A stretch of 64,000 nucleotides of DNA from Luzula sylvatica. Lineage: Eukaryota > Streptophyta > Magnoliopsida > Poales > Juncaceae. The position numbers were made by a program, and so were the translations under genes. The DNA lies in contig OX326960.1 of the NCBI GenBank assembly GCA_946800325.1, positions 51,331,355 through 51,395,354 on the forward strand. Direction: 5' to 3'. Positions 34,408 through 45,003 of this stretch are shown here, piece by piece. The stretch's first letter is position 1. The number at the start of each line of letters is the position of its first letter. The notes under the pieces are model-generated. The model was not told the DNA's origin. It made no database searches and was given only the letters and a program-made list of their open reading frames with translations.

Positions 34408-34535
34408 GAACCGGAAATAGGTCCGTTCGAACGCAACTCCAAGTTCGTTCTAACAGATCAGTCCGTTCAAACCGAACACTAGGTTCGTTCGACCAGACCA
34501 GTTCGTTCGAACGCAACTCCAAGTTCGTTCGAACG
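34290..34535. repeat. Additional GTTCGTTCGAACG sites in the copia 5' untranslated region, next to a T27 tract
   Basis: Between the primer-binding site and gag there are about eight more sites of the LTR-type palindrome, several degraded (GTTCGTTCTAACAGAT, GTCCGTTCAAACCGAAC). The word CGCAACTCCAAGTTCG occurs three times. A run of about 27 T lies at 34380-34407. Confidence 0.85.
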
Positions 34536-34642
34536 AACCCTATTCTGCCAGCTTTTCTAATTTCTGAAATTCAGCCCTAAAATTCTAAAATTTCCTAAAT
34601 TCGAATTAAATCATCGATTTTCGATGGTTTTAACGAGCGATT

Positions 34643-34654
34643 GCTCTGATACCA
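34643..34654 (-). promoter_or_regulatory. tRNA-iMet primer-binding site of copia element 2
   Basis: The minus strand reads TGGTATCAGAGC right after the LTR end (…CCTACA then GTGGTATCAGAGCAATC), the standard plant copia sequence complementary to the 3' end of initiator tRNA-Met. Confidence 0.9.
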
Positions 34655-34655
34655 C

Positions 34656-35284
34656 TGTAGGGTTACGCACACGATTATCATAGTGTGCAGCGGAATTATT
34701 CACGCATGCGTAACCTAATTCTACCCTGGATCACGCCCTAAAACCAACGAAAAAGGAAGAGTTGGAGATAATTACCTCGTACAAGTTAGTACGTGTCGAT
34801 TACTTCTCCAAATCCGTGAACCTTCTCCAAGAATCGCTCGTGCAATCCCTTTACTTGTGTCCACCTTGATTTCGACCAATCGGAAATCGCCAACGCCGTT
34901 CTAGTCGCCGTCACGATCAATCTCTCAAGATCCTTGCTCGAATCTCCCTCTCAATCTCACCAGATCTGATCTGGAATTCTGTGGAAGAGGAAAGAGAAAC
35001 GACGGCTCAAAACCCTAGAAAAACTTAGGTCAAATTCCGGAATCAGAACTTTATATATATAGGAAACATGTCAGTTCGAACGCACTTAACATAGTTCGTT
35101 CGAACGAACCCAGTTCGTTCGAACGCACCTAAATGTTCGTTCGAACGAACCTACTTCTGTTTATCACGAATAAGTCCGTTCGAACGCACTGATATAGTTA
35201 GTTCGAACTAACCTTATTCTGACTGCAGAATTGCCTATTTATATAAATTCTTCCAAGTTAATTCTTAAGCCATATTTTCTTTCA
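34656..35284 (-). repeat. 5' LTR of copia element 2
   Basis: 629 bp, followed on the minus strand by the primer-binding site. Two differences from the 3' LTR. TATA-like TATATATAAAG on the minus strand near 35052. Confidence 0.95.
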
Positions 35285-35450
35285 ACACCCACAATCAATA
35301 ATTACTGATCAAGACCCCTCAATGAAAGGAGCGATAGCGAAATTATTCCCAAATACCGTTCATAGGCGTTGCCAATGGCATGTGATGAGAAAGGCAAGTG
35401 AAAAATTGGGAACTTTGTATGGTATAAAAACGTGCTTTTGGGATTAATAC
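35285..35450 (+). pseudogene. FAR1/FHY3-related MULE-type protein, continuation, then truncated
   Basis: Reading across the copia target site, the frame continues with PQSIITDQDPSMKGAIAKLF and PNTVHRRCQWHVMRKASEKL, the DQD and CxxHxxRCxxH-like block of the MULE transposase domain. It stops at TTTTGGGATTAA near 35443. The rest of the MULE domain, the SWIM zinc finger and the tail are absent, so the gene was already broken or is 3'-truncated independently of the copia insertion. Confidence 0.88.
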
Positions 35451-35600
35451 GTTTATATTAAACGTGCTTTTGGTATAAAATTGGGAACTTATGAGAAAGG
35501 CAAGTGAAGAACTAACTGTTATTTTGCAAGCCCAACAATAACACATACACATTTATATTATACGGATTAATACGTGCTTTTGGGATTTACATAATATTAA
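35370..35600 (+). repeat. Scrambled short duplications after the FAR1-like break
   Basis: Blocks ATGAGAAAGGCAAGTGAA (x2), AATTGGGAACTT (x2), GGTATAAAA (x2), ACGTGCTTTTGG (x3), GGATTAATACG (x2) and TTTATATTA (x2) recur in shuffled order within 230 bp, like templated filler DNA at a repaired break. Confidence 0.8.
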
Positions 35601-36099
35601 TGGGCCAAATATATGTATATGTGTGTGTTAATTAGATTATGACATGATTAATTGAGCCGAAATATATATGTCGTGAATATATAAATATATGTGTTAATTA
35701 GATTAACACTTGATTAATTGGGCCGAAAATTATTAGATTTTGACCCAATCTTGTTTCCTTGTATGATCATTCCTTTCTCCCTCTACTATTTGTTGGTGGG
35801 TATTTTTGGTAAATATGAGATAATGGTACATAGAGATGGTAAGTGGATAATTCAGAGAGAATGGTAATTACATATGGCTATTATTCGTGTTACAATGTCG
35901 CTGTCCTTAAAGACTTATTCGTCATCACCAATTATATTATTTGGTGTGCAACGGGTCTAACGAATAACCTTCCAGGATACAGCAGCCTTTCTGACTGCGT
36001 TTGCACAAACGAAATCAGACCCAAACACCTACTCGAAAATATCAAGACTATCGTAACACTTGCCAAACAAATTCTGCAGTAATTTGTTCGAAATGGATA
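35601..36099. other. Intergenic with a weak 79-aa frame (35843-36082)
   Basis: An open frame MDNSERMVITYGYYS... ending PKHLLENIKTIVTLAKQILQ. The C-terminal half looks protein-like, but I cannot place it in a family, and the start is not supported. Possibly the last exon of a decayed gene. Confidence 0.25.
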
Positions 36100-36761
36100 T
36101 GTAAGAAAATTAACTGAGAAGTATAAGACTTGTATGAGATTGTATCTCTTCTTTTCTCTCTTTCTTTCTTGAATTGTATTCTCTTTTCTCTTTCTTTCTC
36201 ATAAATTTGTGGTATGTTTTTCTCTTTCTTCTCTTACTTTCTCTTCTCAACAATCATGGTCTATTTATAGTGAATTTGATCATGCCATATCATGACACAT
36301 GACCATCCATGTGTAAGGATGAATTGCCATATTTTATTCATGTGATGACACATTGACATCCATTTGTCACCATGCATGTTATTTTAGATTCATGTCATGA
36401 CACATAACCATGCATGTGTAACTTGCATGTTAACAATTTATCTTGTCATGGCACATACACATACATGTGTAAGTTGCATGTTCATATCATCTTATTTCAT
36501 GATACATAATTTTCACATTATTTATATGATGACACATAATGTCATTTATATATATTTTATCATGATATAAGATAACACATGATATCATCTAAATTTCACC
36601 ATGATATTTATAACATTATAATCATGTCATTAAGAGATTATAAATATACAAGTCAAATAAATCTTGTTAATTTTTTAAAATAAAATATTTAAAACAAAAT
36701 TTATTTTATTAAAAATAAAATTTATTTTGAAAATCATTAACACTATTAAAGGGTGTGTCCA
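36100..36761 (-). mobile_element. LTR-like sequence (possible solo LTR)
   Basis: On the minus strand a TATA box CTATAAATAGACC (about 36261-36273) is followed by a purine-rich GAAAGAGAAAAGAGAAT leader and a TTTTCTTACA end at 36100. The other end could be TGGACACACCC at 36761. This layout resembles copia LTRs, but no target-site duplication or PBS was found. Confidence 0.35.
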
Positions 36762-37348
36762 TCCTTAGGAGTCGGCTCGTGCTAAAGCAGCACACACATA
36801 GTTGCCAGTACATATATATCTCTCGCCTAGGGTTTGTAGCCGCCGAGAGTCTTCTTGAGTTCGGTTAGGGATAGCGCCGAGAGAATAAAAGAGAGAGGAG
36901 AAAAGAGGAAGAAAAGGATTCGAGTCTATCGTCGCGTTGCTAGTAGAAGACAATGATTTTCCTTCAAGACGAGCACAGTGGGCACAAGTGGAGGCTTCAT
37001 CGCTCGAAACTAGACGTGATCAATCCCGAACCGTCGCGGTTTTTGTCGTCGTGATTCGAGGTAATAAACACAAACTTTTCTTTCGATGTTAATTTAGTTG
37101 CACGGATCTTCGTGATCAAATTTTCCAACAATTTTTTTTTTGTAATTTCCGTTGCGTATATGGCCGTGAGACCCAACACAAAATCTGATCGAAATCGAAA
37201 ACGGATAACAAACGAAAAAAAAACACGAAAACGAAACTTTGGACGGTATTCGTCTAGTTCACTTGCCGACTCACACAGCTCCATCCTTCTATTTACTCAT
37301 ACTTTTCCCTTTGCGATTTGTCTTCATTTCCTCATAATTTTTATCTAA
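36762..37348. other. GC-richer leader-like region, unidentified
   Basis: 36790-37060 is less AT-rich (GCCTAGGGTTTGTAGCCGCC, GCGCCGAGAG, GAACCGTCGCGGTTTTTGTC), with a TATATAT at 36813 and a donor-like GAG|GTAATAAAC at 37060. It may be a promoter plus first exon or an LTR R/U5 region. No convincing protein. Confidence 0.3.
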
Positions 37349-37380
37349 CTAGTAAAATAATCCGCGCTTCGCTACGGAAA
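37349..37380 (-). mobile_element. Helitron-like 3' end (minus strand)
   Basis: The minus strand reads CCGTAGCGAAGCGCGG, eleven bases, then CTAG with T following, inside an A/T context. This is the arrangement of a Helitron 3' terminus. A related end is at about 52665-52700. The 5' TC end was not located. Confidence 0.45.
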
Positions 37381-39235
37381 TTATATGTAAACTATATGTA
37401 ATATTCAATGTACTTTATGTCTTAATCTGTGTTTTCTCTTATAGGTATTTATTTTCGTGATAATGATCAATATAAAACTAAATAGTCAATAATATTATTA
37501 CAAGTTGATGTAAACAGAACATCTACTTGAAAATTAAAAAGCATATACATGAAAAATAAAACCAATAATACAATGTAATTATCGAGCAACAAAGCAGCAT
37601 ATTACCATAGGCACAAAAAGAAAGAAAATTGTATTTGCTAATATTTATTTAGAATCCAATTTTCCAACTAATAAATTCCTCATTGGCTTTCTATATCAAA
37701 ATATAAAGAAGATAACAAAAACCAAAAGAATCTGCTCCAAACAAAAATTAAATTTTGTTGATTTCTATTGATTTGATTGGACAATTGAATTATTTATAGA
37801 AAGAAAAGAAAAGTGAATGAATGACTTGACCTTGTTAGTACATTCTATATTAGAGAAAAAGGCAAATAGAATTGACATGTACATCAATCAAGGCCATGTC
37901 GAAGCTGACATGAATTAAAAACAGCATATTAGAAAGAAGTACTTGTATGAGTGAATTCAGGAATGGAAAGAAAACAAGGTATTTTTCTGTTTTTAAGTAG
38001 GGGGTCGTCTAGTAAAAGAGAGAATGAAACATGAGCCCTTTAATTTTCTTATTTCAGTGTACAACTCATAATCAGAAATCCTTGTAACACTATAAAAACG
38101 AGGAATGGTATAAATTATTATTACCTTTAGAAAGGAAAAGGAAGAAGGATTCAAGTGGTAATGATATTCCTTTTGACATTCAACTTGTTGGAGCAAACTT
38201 TTGGCACTTCAAGTGATCTTGGTACATGCTTCACCTCCGATGCTACAAACAATAATCATTTTGCTATAAGAATAATAATAACATCTAAGACAACTTACAA
38301 TTAGACAAAAGGATTAGCTTCACAACCAAAAGAGATACAGAAGACTTGAAAAAAATCCTCTAATCCGTAATCATCTTAATGTGATGAATTCTATCCAGCT
38401 TTGAATAATTACATGTCCACGTATTCAGGCAATGAAATATTATTCAATCCAGTACCTTGAATGATGGATTAGTTTGGACTTTATTTGTAATTTCTTTCAA
38501 CCGACCCTAAATTACAAAATACTTCCACTTGAGCATGTTTATACATATATAAATGTAAGTAATGGATATAGATGAACTAAACCTTTCAAAATATTAGGGC
38601 AAGAGGTTTGCATCATATAAATTAAGAAAAAATAGATGAGATAAATGTAATTAATAAAACCAAAAGGAAGATACTTGCAAATTGCATCATAGTAATAAAG
38701 ACTGACAACTTATTGCCATAAACATTGACAGAATTCTTTGTTCATAATATTGATATACGCCTTTGGTTCTTATGCATGCACCAATATGATCATACGTATG
38801 TATAATTAGTTCAATATTATTTGTTTAGCGCTTAGTTACAAAAATGTATGGAGGGATTATGTGTTAATAAGATTTGTAATGGAATGCTGCTGTTACAACA
38901 ATTTGGAGAAGCCATCTAAAATATTAATTTTAATTTCTGTTTTAAAAGGAGAATCAATACCAAATTTGTAAAGCACAAAAAATGAAAGTTGAACTGACCC
39001 GTTTCGACTTGTACTGGTGTATACCTTCTTCAACTTCTCCTTAATCTGAGGTACTCCTTTTAATTCCTGATCTGGAAGTGTTTAGCATTTTGTTAGCGCT
39101 AAATATACTTATAAAGTACATATTCTATTTTAGTCCCTAAATTATAAGGGTATATTTGTAAATTTTGAAACTTGATGAAAAAGGTTAAAAAATAACAGGC
39201 TACTTAATGGTGTGTTTATTGATGGTACCAAGTTG
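37381..39235. other. AT-rich intergenic
   Basis: No gene, array or TIR element that I can support. It may be the body of the Helitron-like element whose end is at 37349. Confidence 0.4.
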
Positions 39236-39243
39236 GGTGCAAA

Positions 39244-39893
39244 TAGAGGTGGCAATCGGGCGGGTCGGGTCGGGTTCGGGTTCGGGTTCGGGTTCGGGTT
39301 CGGGTTCGGGTTCGGGTTCGGGTTCGTTTCGGATTGCGGGTCATTCGGGTCATCGGGTCTTTCGGGTCGCTGGTCGTTTCGGTTTTCGGGTCGTTCGGGT
39401 TCGGGTCGTTTCGGTTTTCGGGTCGTTCGGGTTCGGGTCGTTTCGGTTTTCGGGTCGTGACTATTTTGATTTTCGGGTCATTCGGGTCATGACTATTTTG
39501 ATTTCCAATCATTCGATTTTCCAAAAATTTAGTTTTCGAGTAATTTCTGATTTATTTTATTGATTCCGAGATATTTTAGCAATATTATATTGATTTTAAC
39601 AATAATATTTTAATTTTCGGGTCATTCGGGTCGTGAATTTTGGGTCATTCGGGTCGTGAGTTTCGGGTCATTCGGGTTTCGGGTCGTTCGGGTTTCGGGT
39701 CGTTCGGGTTTCGGGTCATTCGGTTTCGGGTCGATTTCGGGTTCGACAGTTTCGGGTCGATTTCGGGTTCGGGTCATTCGGTTTGGGTTTCGGGTTCGGG
39801 TCGTTGACTTTTCAATATTTTCGGGTTGGGTCGGGTACGGGTTCGGGCGGGTCGGGTCATTTTTTCGGGTCGGGTCAGATTTTGCCAGCTCTA
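39244..39893. mobile_element. Non-autonomous hAT-type element made of GGGTTC/GGGTC repeats, 8-bp TSD
   Basis: The identical octamer GGTGCAAA lies at 39236-39243 and 39894-39901. Termini TAGAGGTGGCAATC and, inverted, TAGAGCTGGCAAAATC form short TIRs. The 650-bp interior is almost entirely short repeats: about ten perfect GGGTTC hexamers (39265-39325), then GGGTCRTTCGGGTTTC-type units. The SGSGSG/TRTRTR reading frames are repeat artefacts. Confidence 0.85.
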
Positions 39894-39901
39894 GGTGCAA
39901 A

Positions 39902-40051
39902 GCTATGAACACACCAGAGATTAATCGGAAGGTAATCGTTCCCGAAAAACGGCTCTCACTTTCTGCTTCACACAATCTTTCAGCATTTGAACAATCCTGG
40001 TATTTGGAGGCTTCAGTTTGAATGAATTAAGCTTCTAACATTACTAATTAG
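39902..40051. other. Spacer
   Basis: Short spacer containing AACACACCA, the inverse of TGGTGTGTT just left of the hAT element. No gene. Confidence 0.3.
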
Positions 40052-40438
40052 TTATGTTAATTGGTTAAAGAATAGGCTTAAATAAATTATTAATTAGTGT
40101 TAATAAGCCCAAGCCCGATTAATAATTATTAAGTTGAATTAGTCCAATTTATTTTAGGAAAAGTTTATTTTAAGAAAAGTAATTTAGGAAATTATTATTG
40201 GGCAGATTTTAATTATAAGAAAATTAGTTTAGGAAATAGTTTTAAGGCAAGATTTTAATTCCTTGTATTTCAAGTTTATGGAGCCTATAAATAGGGCTTG
40301 GATGTTTAGCAATTCATATATCAAATATCAATTAGAAAAGAGAGAAAGACTTGTAAGAGACAATTAGAATTATAAGAGAGAGTTTTGTTTATTAGAAATC
40401 GCTATTTAAATCCATATTCGAATCTCGTATTACCAACA
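40052..40438 (+). mobile_element. Short copia-like solo LTR
   Basis: About 390 bp starting near TGTTAATTGG (40055) and ending ATTACCAACA (40438). A TATA box CCTATAAATAGGGC lies at 40287-40300 and a purine-rich leader (AGAAAAGAGAGAAAGAC) follows, as in short plant LTRs. The 5-mer ATTAG occurs at 40047-40051 and 40439-40443, a candidate TSD, but it sits three bases away from the TG. Confidence 0.55.
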
Positions 40439-40791
40439 ATTAGAACCTGAAACATTGTACGTAAAAGAACCAAAACAAGCCGGGTAAACATTCGGTACAG
40501 TCGTGGGCTTGCCGTCTCTCACCGCTTCTCGCCTCGTCGCTCGTGTGAAGAAGCAATCCGAAAACTCAAAAATGAACCGACAAATCAAAAATTGATGGGA
40601 GAAATTAACAAATAATAAATAAATTCTCACACGATGCCGTAAGATTGTGCATTTGTATGTGCGGAGAAGAAACGCCATGGCTTCAACCCAAACAGCTACT
40701 GACAGTGGCGTATGGAGAAGAAGCGAGAAGAAACTAAAATCTATGAAACCTAGAAAAGAGACGAGAGATCGAGGAGCTTAGTCGTTGTCAT
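40439..40791. other. Unidentified, GC-richer patch
   Basis: 40500-40560 (GTCTCTCACCGCTTCTCGCC, GTGTGAAG) partly resembles 41426-41455 (GTCGCTTCTCGCCTATGTGAAG). A weak minus-strand frame is not credible. Confidence 0.3.
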
Positions 40792-41363
40792 GGTTGTAAA
40801 AACCGGTCTAGGCGACCGCCTAGGCGCTAGGCGTTGTACAAACGTCCAGGTCTGCCCGATTAGTTTCTGTCTAGACTGAATTCCGCCTAACCCCGCCTAA
40901 ATACCGAATAATTCCGTCTAGGCCCATCCCACTTAAATTTATGGTTTTTTTTTTACTTCTATTTTTTTAGGCCTACAACTCACTGTTTTTTAATGTTTAG
41001 TTTCTTTCGCTTTGTGCATTTTTTTAGGCCGACAGCCCGCTCTAGGAGGATGGAAAATATTATGATATCAGTTAGAATGTGTTGATATGTCAGTAACTTT
41101 ATTTTGTGGTTTATTTGGATTTGTGTTAATGTTATGTTGTAGATTTCATGTTATGATTTGTTTGGATATTGTCTAAAATAAAATTCATATACATTATTTT
41201 TAGTATAAAAATTTGTAGCACAAATTATAATATATAGAAATTAAAAAATATGACAAAAACTATGTAAAATTAAAAATCCGTCCAGAACCGATTAATCTCC
41301 GATTAATCCCTCTAGGCGCTAGACGGTGTCCGTCCGCCCGACTAGCGCCTAGCGATTTCTACA
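40792..41363. mobile_element. hAT-like MITE with CTAGGCG-rich ends
   Basis: The left end GTTGTAAAAACCGGTCTAGG plus CGCCTAGGCGCTAGGCG and the right end CTAGGCGCTAGACGG ... CTAGCGCCTAGCGATTTCTACA are inverted relatives, with an AT-rich middle. The composition is that of a widespread plant hAT MITE class. No matching 8-bp duplication was found, so an end may be eroded. Confidence 0.6.
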
Positions 41364-41395
41364 CCCCACTTCCGCCTCTGAAGGTTCTCGCAGCC

Positions 41396-41617
41396 GTGAT
41401 GGTGAACGGATCGTCAAATGGCGTGCCACGGGTCGCTTCTCGCCTATGTGAAGCTACGCGCAGCAGCGGTGTAGAGAGCTTCGGTCGCTTCGGCCGAGCT
41501 GCTCTCATTGGTGATGGAGGGAGCTCCATTAAGTGGTTCCAGAGAGAGAAGGAAAGTGAGGCGTGGGATGGGTTGGGTACAGAAGAAGAGAGAAGGGGCT
41601 GTAAGTGGAGAAGGTAG
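41396..41617 (+). CDS. Unidentified 73-aa open frame
   Basis: CpG-rich frame MMVNGSSNGVPRVASRLCEA... FGRFGRAALIGDGG... ending EERRGCKWRR. The GC is clearly above the surroundings, which suggests exon or captured-gene origin. There is no family match I can name, and no promoter or splice evidence. Confidence 0.2.
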   Translation: MMVNGSSNGVPRVASRLCEATRSSGVESFGRFGRAALIGDGGSSIKWFQREKESEAWDGLGTEEERRGCKWRR

Positions 41618-41739
41618 GGTTTGGTTGCAGTGGACGGTCAATATGAACAGATTATCCGTACATGGATGAATGGTTGGATATGGAAATACGTGGCCAGTTG
41701 TGTGAAACAACAAATGGTGTAAATTTAATTGGAGGGGCA

Positions 41740-44700
41740 AATTTTTAAAGTCTCTCGTTCATATCTTACTTGAGACAGTGGAGAGAAGATGGATGGAATT
41801 CTTTCGAGAGGAATACTATGCATGCTGGTGCATATATAATTCGGAAAATGTTGTTCTTCCCCTTGATTTTCCCACGCTCCTTGATGTGCTGGTAGTATTG
41901 TTAATCCTTGTTGACACATGGTAAGTCATGACCAGCCAGACAACCAATCATCACTCTGTTAATCCATACATAGGTGTTATGCGTTAAACGTCTGACAGTG
42001 TACAGGTGTATAATATACTGGCAAACAGTGTACAGTGTCAGGACATGCTTTAGCCTCGTTTTTTGTGCATCTCAAGATCCCAAACAAAGAACATGTATAT
42101 TTTTTGAATCAATATCTTTCTCTCACATCTCTCTTCTCTCTTTTCTCTTCTCCATCAGATCTCTTTTTTTCAAGCTTCAACAATGGAACATGACAAGCAT
42201 AGTAATAATTATTTATTTAAATTACTTTCTTTGATCTTCTACCCTTTTTTCCATTCTTTCTTCTTCTTCTTCGATATTTTATGTTTTTTTCTCACATCAT
42301 TTTCTTTACTTCATCATTTCATGGCATACAACATTGAAGCATGCTTCGACGGACGACGATTTTACAATGTTCGGCCATGTACGCGGGTAAGAAATTTCGA
42401 ATGTTTCAAGATCATATGCAATTTTTCGTTTATCTTTTGTTCGGGTTGGAATAAAATTTGATTTTTTTTTGTTGATTTGCAACGATTTAACATGGATTGT
42501 GCTTTAATGTTCTTTTTGTGCTTTAATGTTCTTCCAGTGTCAAACCTTAACAATTAATAATATTTAACATGAATTATTAGATGGTTTGTAATAATATTTA
42601 ACATGAATTGTGCTTTAATTTTCTTTTGGTTCATGTTTATTTTAGAGTTTGGTATTTGTGAACAATGTTTGTAATAATTATGTCTTTGATTTGTTGTTTT
42701 TATGTTTATTAGAGGATGTTCAGTACAAAATACCAAGTTTATTGTTAAGTGAAAATTAAAACAGTTATAAGTTCTCTTATGGTTGAACTTGTTTCTAGGA
42801 TACCGCTTTCCAGTATCAAACCTTATAAATTCACAATATTTAACACGAATTATTAGATGGTTTGTAATAGTATTTAACATGGATTATGATTTAATATTCT
42901 TTTTGTTCATGTTTATTTTGGACTCTACTTTCTCTGTATTAAAACAGTAATAAATTCTTAACTATTTGTTTGGTTAGTTCTCTAATAATTAAACTTTACT
43001 TTTTCTGTATTTGTGTTATAGTTACTGATTTGTTATTGATAGTTCTCATGGTTGAACTTATATGTATTTAACTAGTGTTTGTTTATTGTCTATTTTTCTA
43101 TGGTTGGAAATCAAATTAGTTCTTTGATAATTATCATTGTCATGTCTAGGACCATTCTTAGGGCCATTGTTTGTTTATTGTCTGTTATATAATTAAGGTC
43201 AATTATTAATGTCAATTAGGTTTCTATTTTGCAATTATCCCTTCCATTATAACGTCTAGGACCATGGTTAGGTTTGTATTTTGATAATTACCATTTTAAA
43301 ATTGATAAAGCTGTTTCAAACACATCAAATAAACACTGCAAAACGGGAAATGAAACAGTTTAAAATTTTTGAACATCTATACCATTGTTATGAAAATTCA
43401 TTTTGAGTACTTTCTCTAAAACATCTTAGACTCAAGCAAATTCAACCTTATTTTGATAAAAAATTTCATCAAAAAAGTAACCGTAAAACCATTTCATCCA
43501 AAACATTTCTGAAAAAAAGAAATATCAGTTTACTCGTAATAAATTACAAACCATAATATTATTTTCAACTAAAAAAATACAATGTAATTTGAAACTGCTT
43601 AAAAACAAACCTGATTAAATAATTCTTAGATGAAAATATATTTAAGCTTATTTTTTTTTAAAAAACAACAGTTAACATGAAATACATTACAAAATCAAAA
43701 CAGTGACAAAACATTTTTAATTATTAGTAAACATACCAATTGACTAGCAATATTTAAGTTTTTTTTTCTTAAAAAACAAATACCAGTTAACAGAAAATTA
43801 ACCGTAAAACCATTTCATCCTACAAACATTCTTTAAAAATCAAATACCAATTAACATGAAATACATTAAAATATCAAAACAATAACAAATTGTCTGCCAT
43901 TCTTAGTACAAATTTAAGCTTTCTTTTAAAAATACAAATACAAGTTAACAGGAAATTCAATGTAAAAACATATCATCCAACAAAATTCTGAAAAAAATAA
44001 TAATAATAAGCGTTGACAAATTCACTGTAAAAATTCTTAAAAAAACATTTTTAACCTATCTTTCATTTTTATGAAAGAACATTACTTACAAAGATTGTAA
44101 AAACAGTAAAATATTTAAGGTGAAAAGCTTCATTAATACTAAAATCTCTCCTCAACATAAATTTAGTGTTACACCAGTACAACAGTAAAATGGATTTAAC
44201 ATTGGAAAAATAAATTAAAAACACAGTCATACTGTTGAAAAAACGTGAATAGATGCATCAACCAAAAAACAAGAAATGAAAATAAAAACAATAAAACAGT
44301 GGTATTAAAGCAATTAAACTAGCAAATCGCATAATTTCACTGCTGAAATTTCAACAATAAAATTAACGAATAAAAGCCACAATCAAATTTCAATGCAAGA
44401 TTGCAACAAGAGAATTAAAGCTGTAACAAAATTTGAATTAATCGACAGTAAAATGGATTGAACAGTGGAAAAAGCTGAAACAAGAAATTTGAAATTGGAT
44501 TGCAAATGGTGGGTGCTAACAACATTTTATAGAGTTCATAAATAATTTTAAATTCGAAAAACATAATTTTCTCCCATCACCTTTTCACTATTAAATGCCA
44601 ACAACCATCATTAATGTTAATAAATGAAGTTCTGCGAGACGGCAGTTAATATCAACGTGATGATTGCATGTTCTGACAGTGCACGGTGCAAAACCGTTAA

Positions 44701-44828
44701 ACGATAAATCTCGTAAGGCTTGACAGCATGGTCCGTTAATTCTAAAGCCCAAAAAATTTTAGCAACCTTGAGGGGGGCTGAAAAATTACAATTAAGACTT
44801 AACACAACCACTTTACGGGTCATAAAAA
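41740..44828. other. AT-rich region with degenerate tandem repeats
   Basis: Direct repeats: AATATTTAACAYGAATTATTAG plus following words at 42556-42660 and 42836-42925 (period about 280 bp). CCGTAAAACCATTTCATCC-type units with AGTTAACA...AAATAC words recur at 43480-43990 (period roughly 160-320 bp). CAGTGTACAGTGTCAGGACA near 42027-42046 is partly mirrored by TTCTGACAGTGCACGG at 44671-44686, so this may be one large element. A 92-aa frame at 42183 contains YNIEACFDGRRFYNVRPCTR before a GGTAAG donor-like site. Not identified. Confidence 0.45.
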
Positions 44829-45003
44829 AGGGCAATGCTACAACCACTCCCTCCTTCACTCCCATTTTCACTCCCTCAAGCCATTGACAGGTGGGACCCA
44901 CATGCTATTTTATAAAAATCAATGCATGTGGGACCCACAAACCATTCATTTCATGTGAGAGGGAGGGAGGGAGGGAGGGAAGGAGGGAGTGGCCCTATCA
45001 TTA
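44829..45003. mobile_element. Foldback MITE with CCACTCCCTCC ends
   Basis: The left end GGGCAATGCTACAACCACTC plus CCTCCTTCACTCCC and the right end GGGAGGGAAGGAGGGAGTGG plus CCCTATCATTACTCC are inverted relatives. Inner arms GGTGGGACCCACATGC and GCATGTGGGACCCACA also pair. A (GGGA)n run sits in the right arm. Confidence 0.75.

Larger units (their letters stand above)
31038..35284 (-). mobile_element. Ty1/copia element 2, complete LTRs, pol deleted, very recent
   Basis: Two 629-bp LTRs (31038-31666 and 34656-35284) differ at only two positions that I can find (31091/34709 T/C and 31237/34855 C/T). The 5-mer ACACC flanks both ends (31033-31037 and 35285-35289). On the minus strand a primer-binding site TGGTATCAGAGC follows the 5' LTR at 34643-34654, and a purine-rich CCAAGAGGGAGTT precedes the 3' LTR at 31667-31679. 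gag is at 32514-33290. Protease, integrase, RT and RNase H are absent, so mobilisation would need proteins from another copy. The 3' region (31680-32550) is homologous to 22760-23640 of copia element 1. Confidence 0.95.

Noticed and set aside
39207..39975. Gly-Ser / Thr-Arg repeat proteins on both strands
   Set aside because: Open in several frames because of the GGGTTC repeat, inside a bounded hAT-type element.
40430..40678. 82-aa minus-strand protein
   Set aside because: No motif, poor composition, and it overlaps an LTR end.
41740..44828. One large terminal-inverted-repeat element
   Set aside because: The inverted similarity near 42030 and 44675 is short and imperfect, and no target duplication was found.
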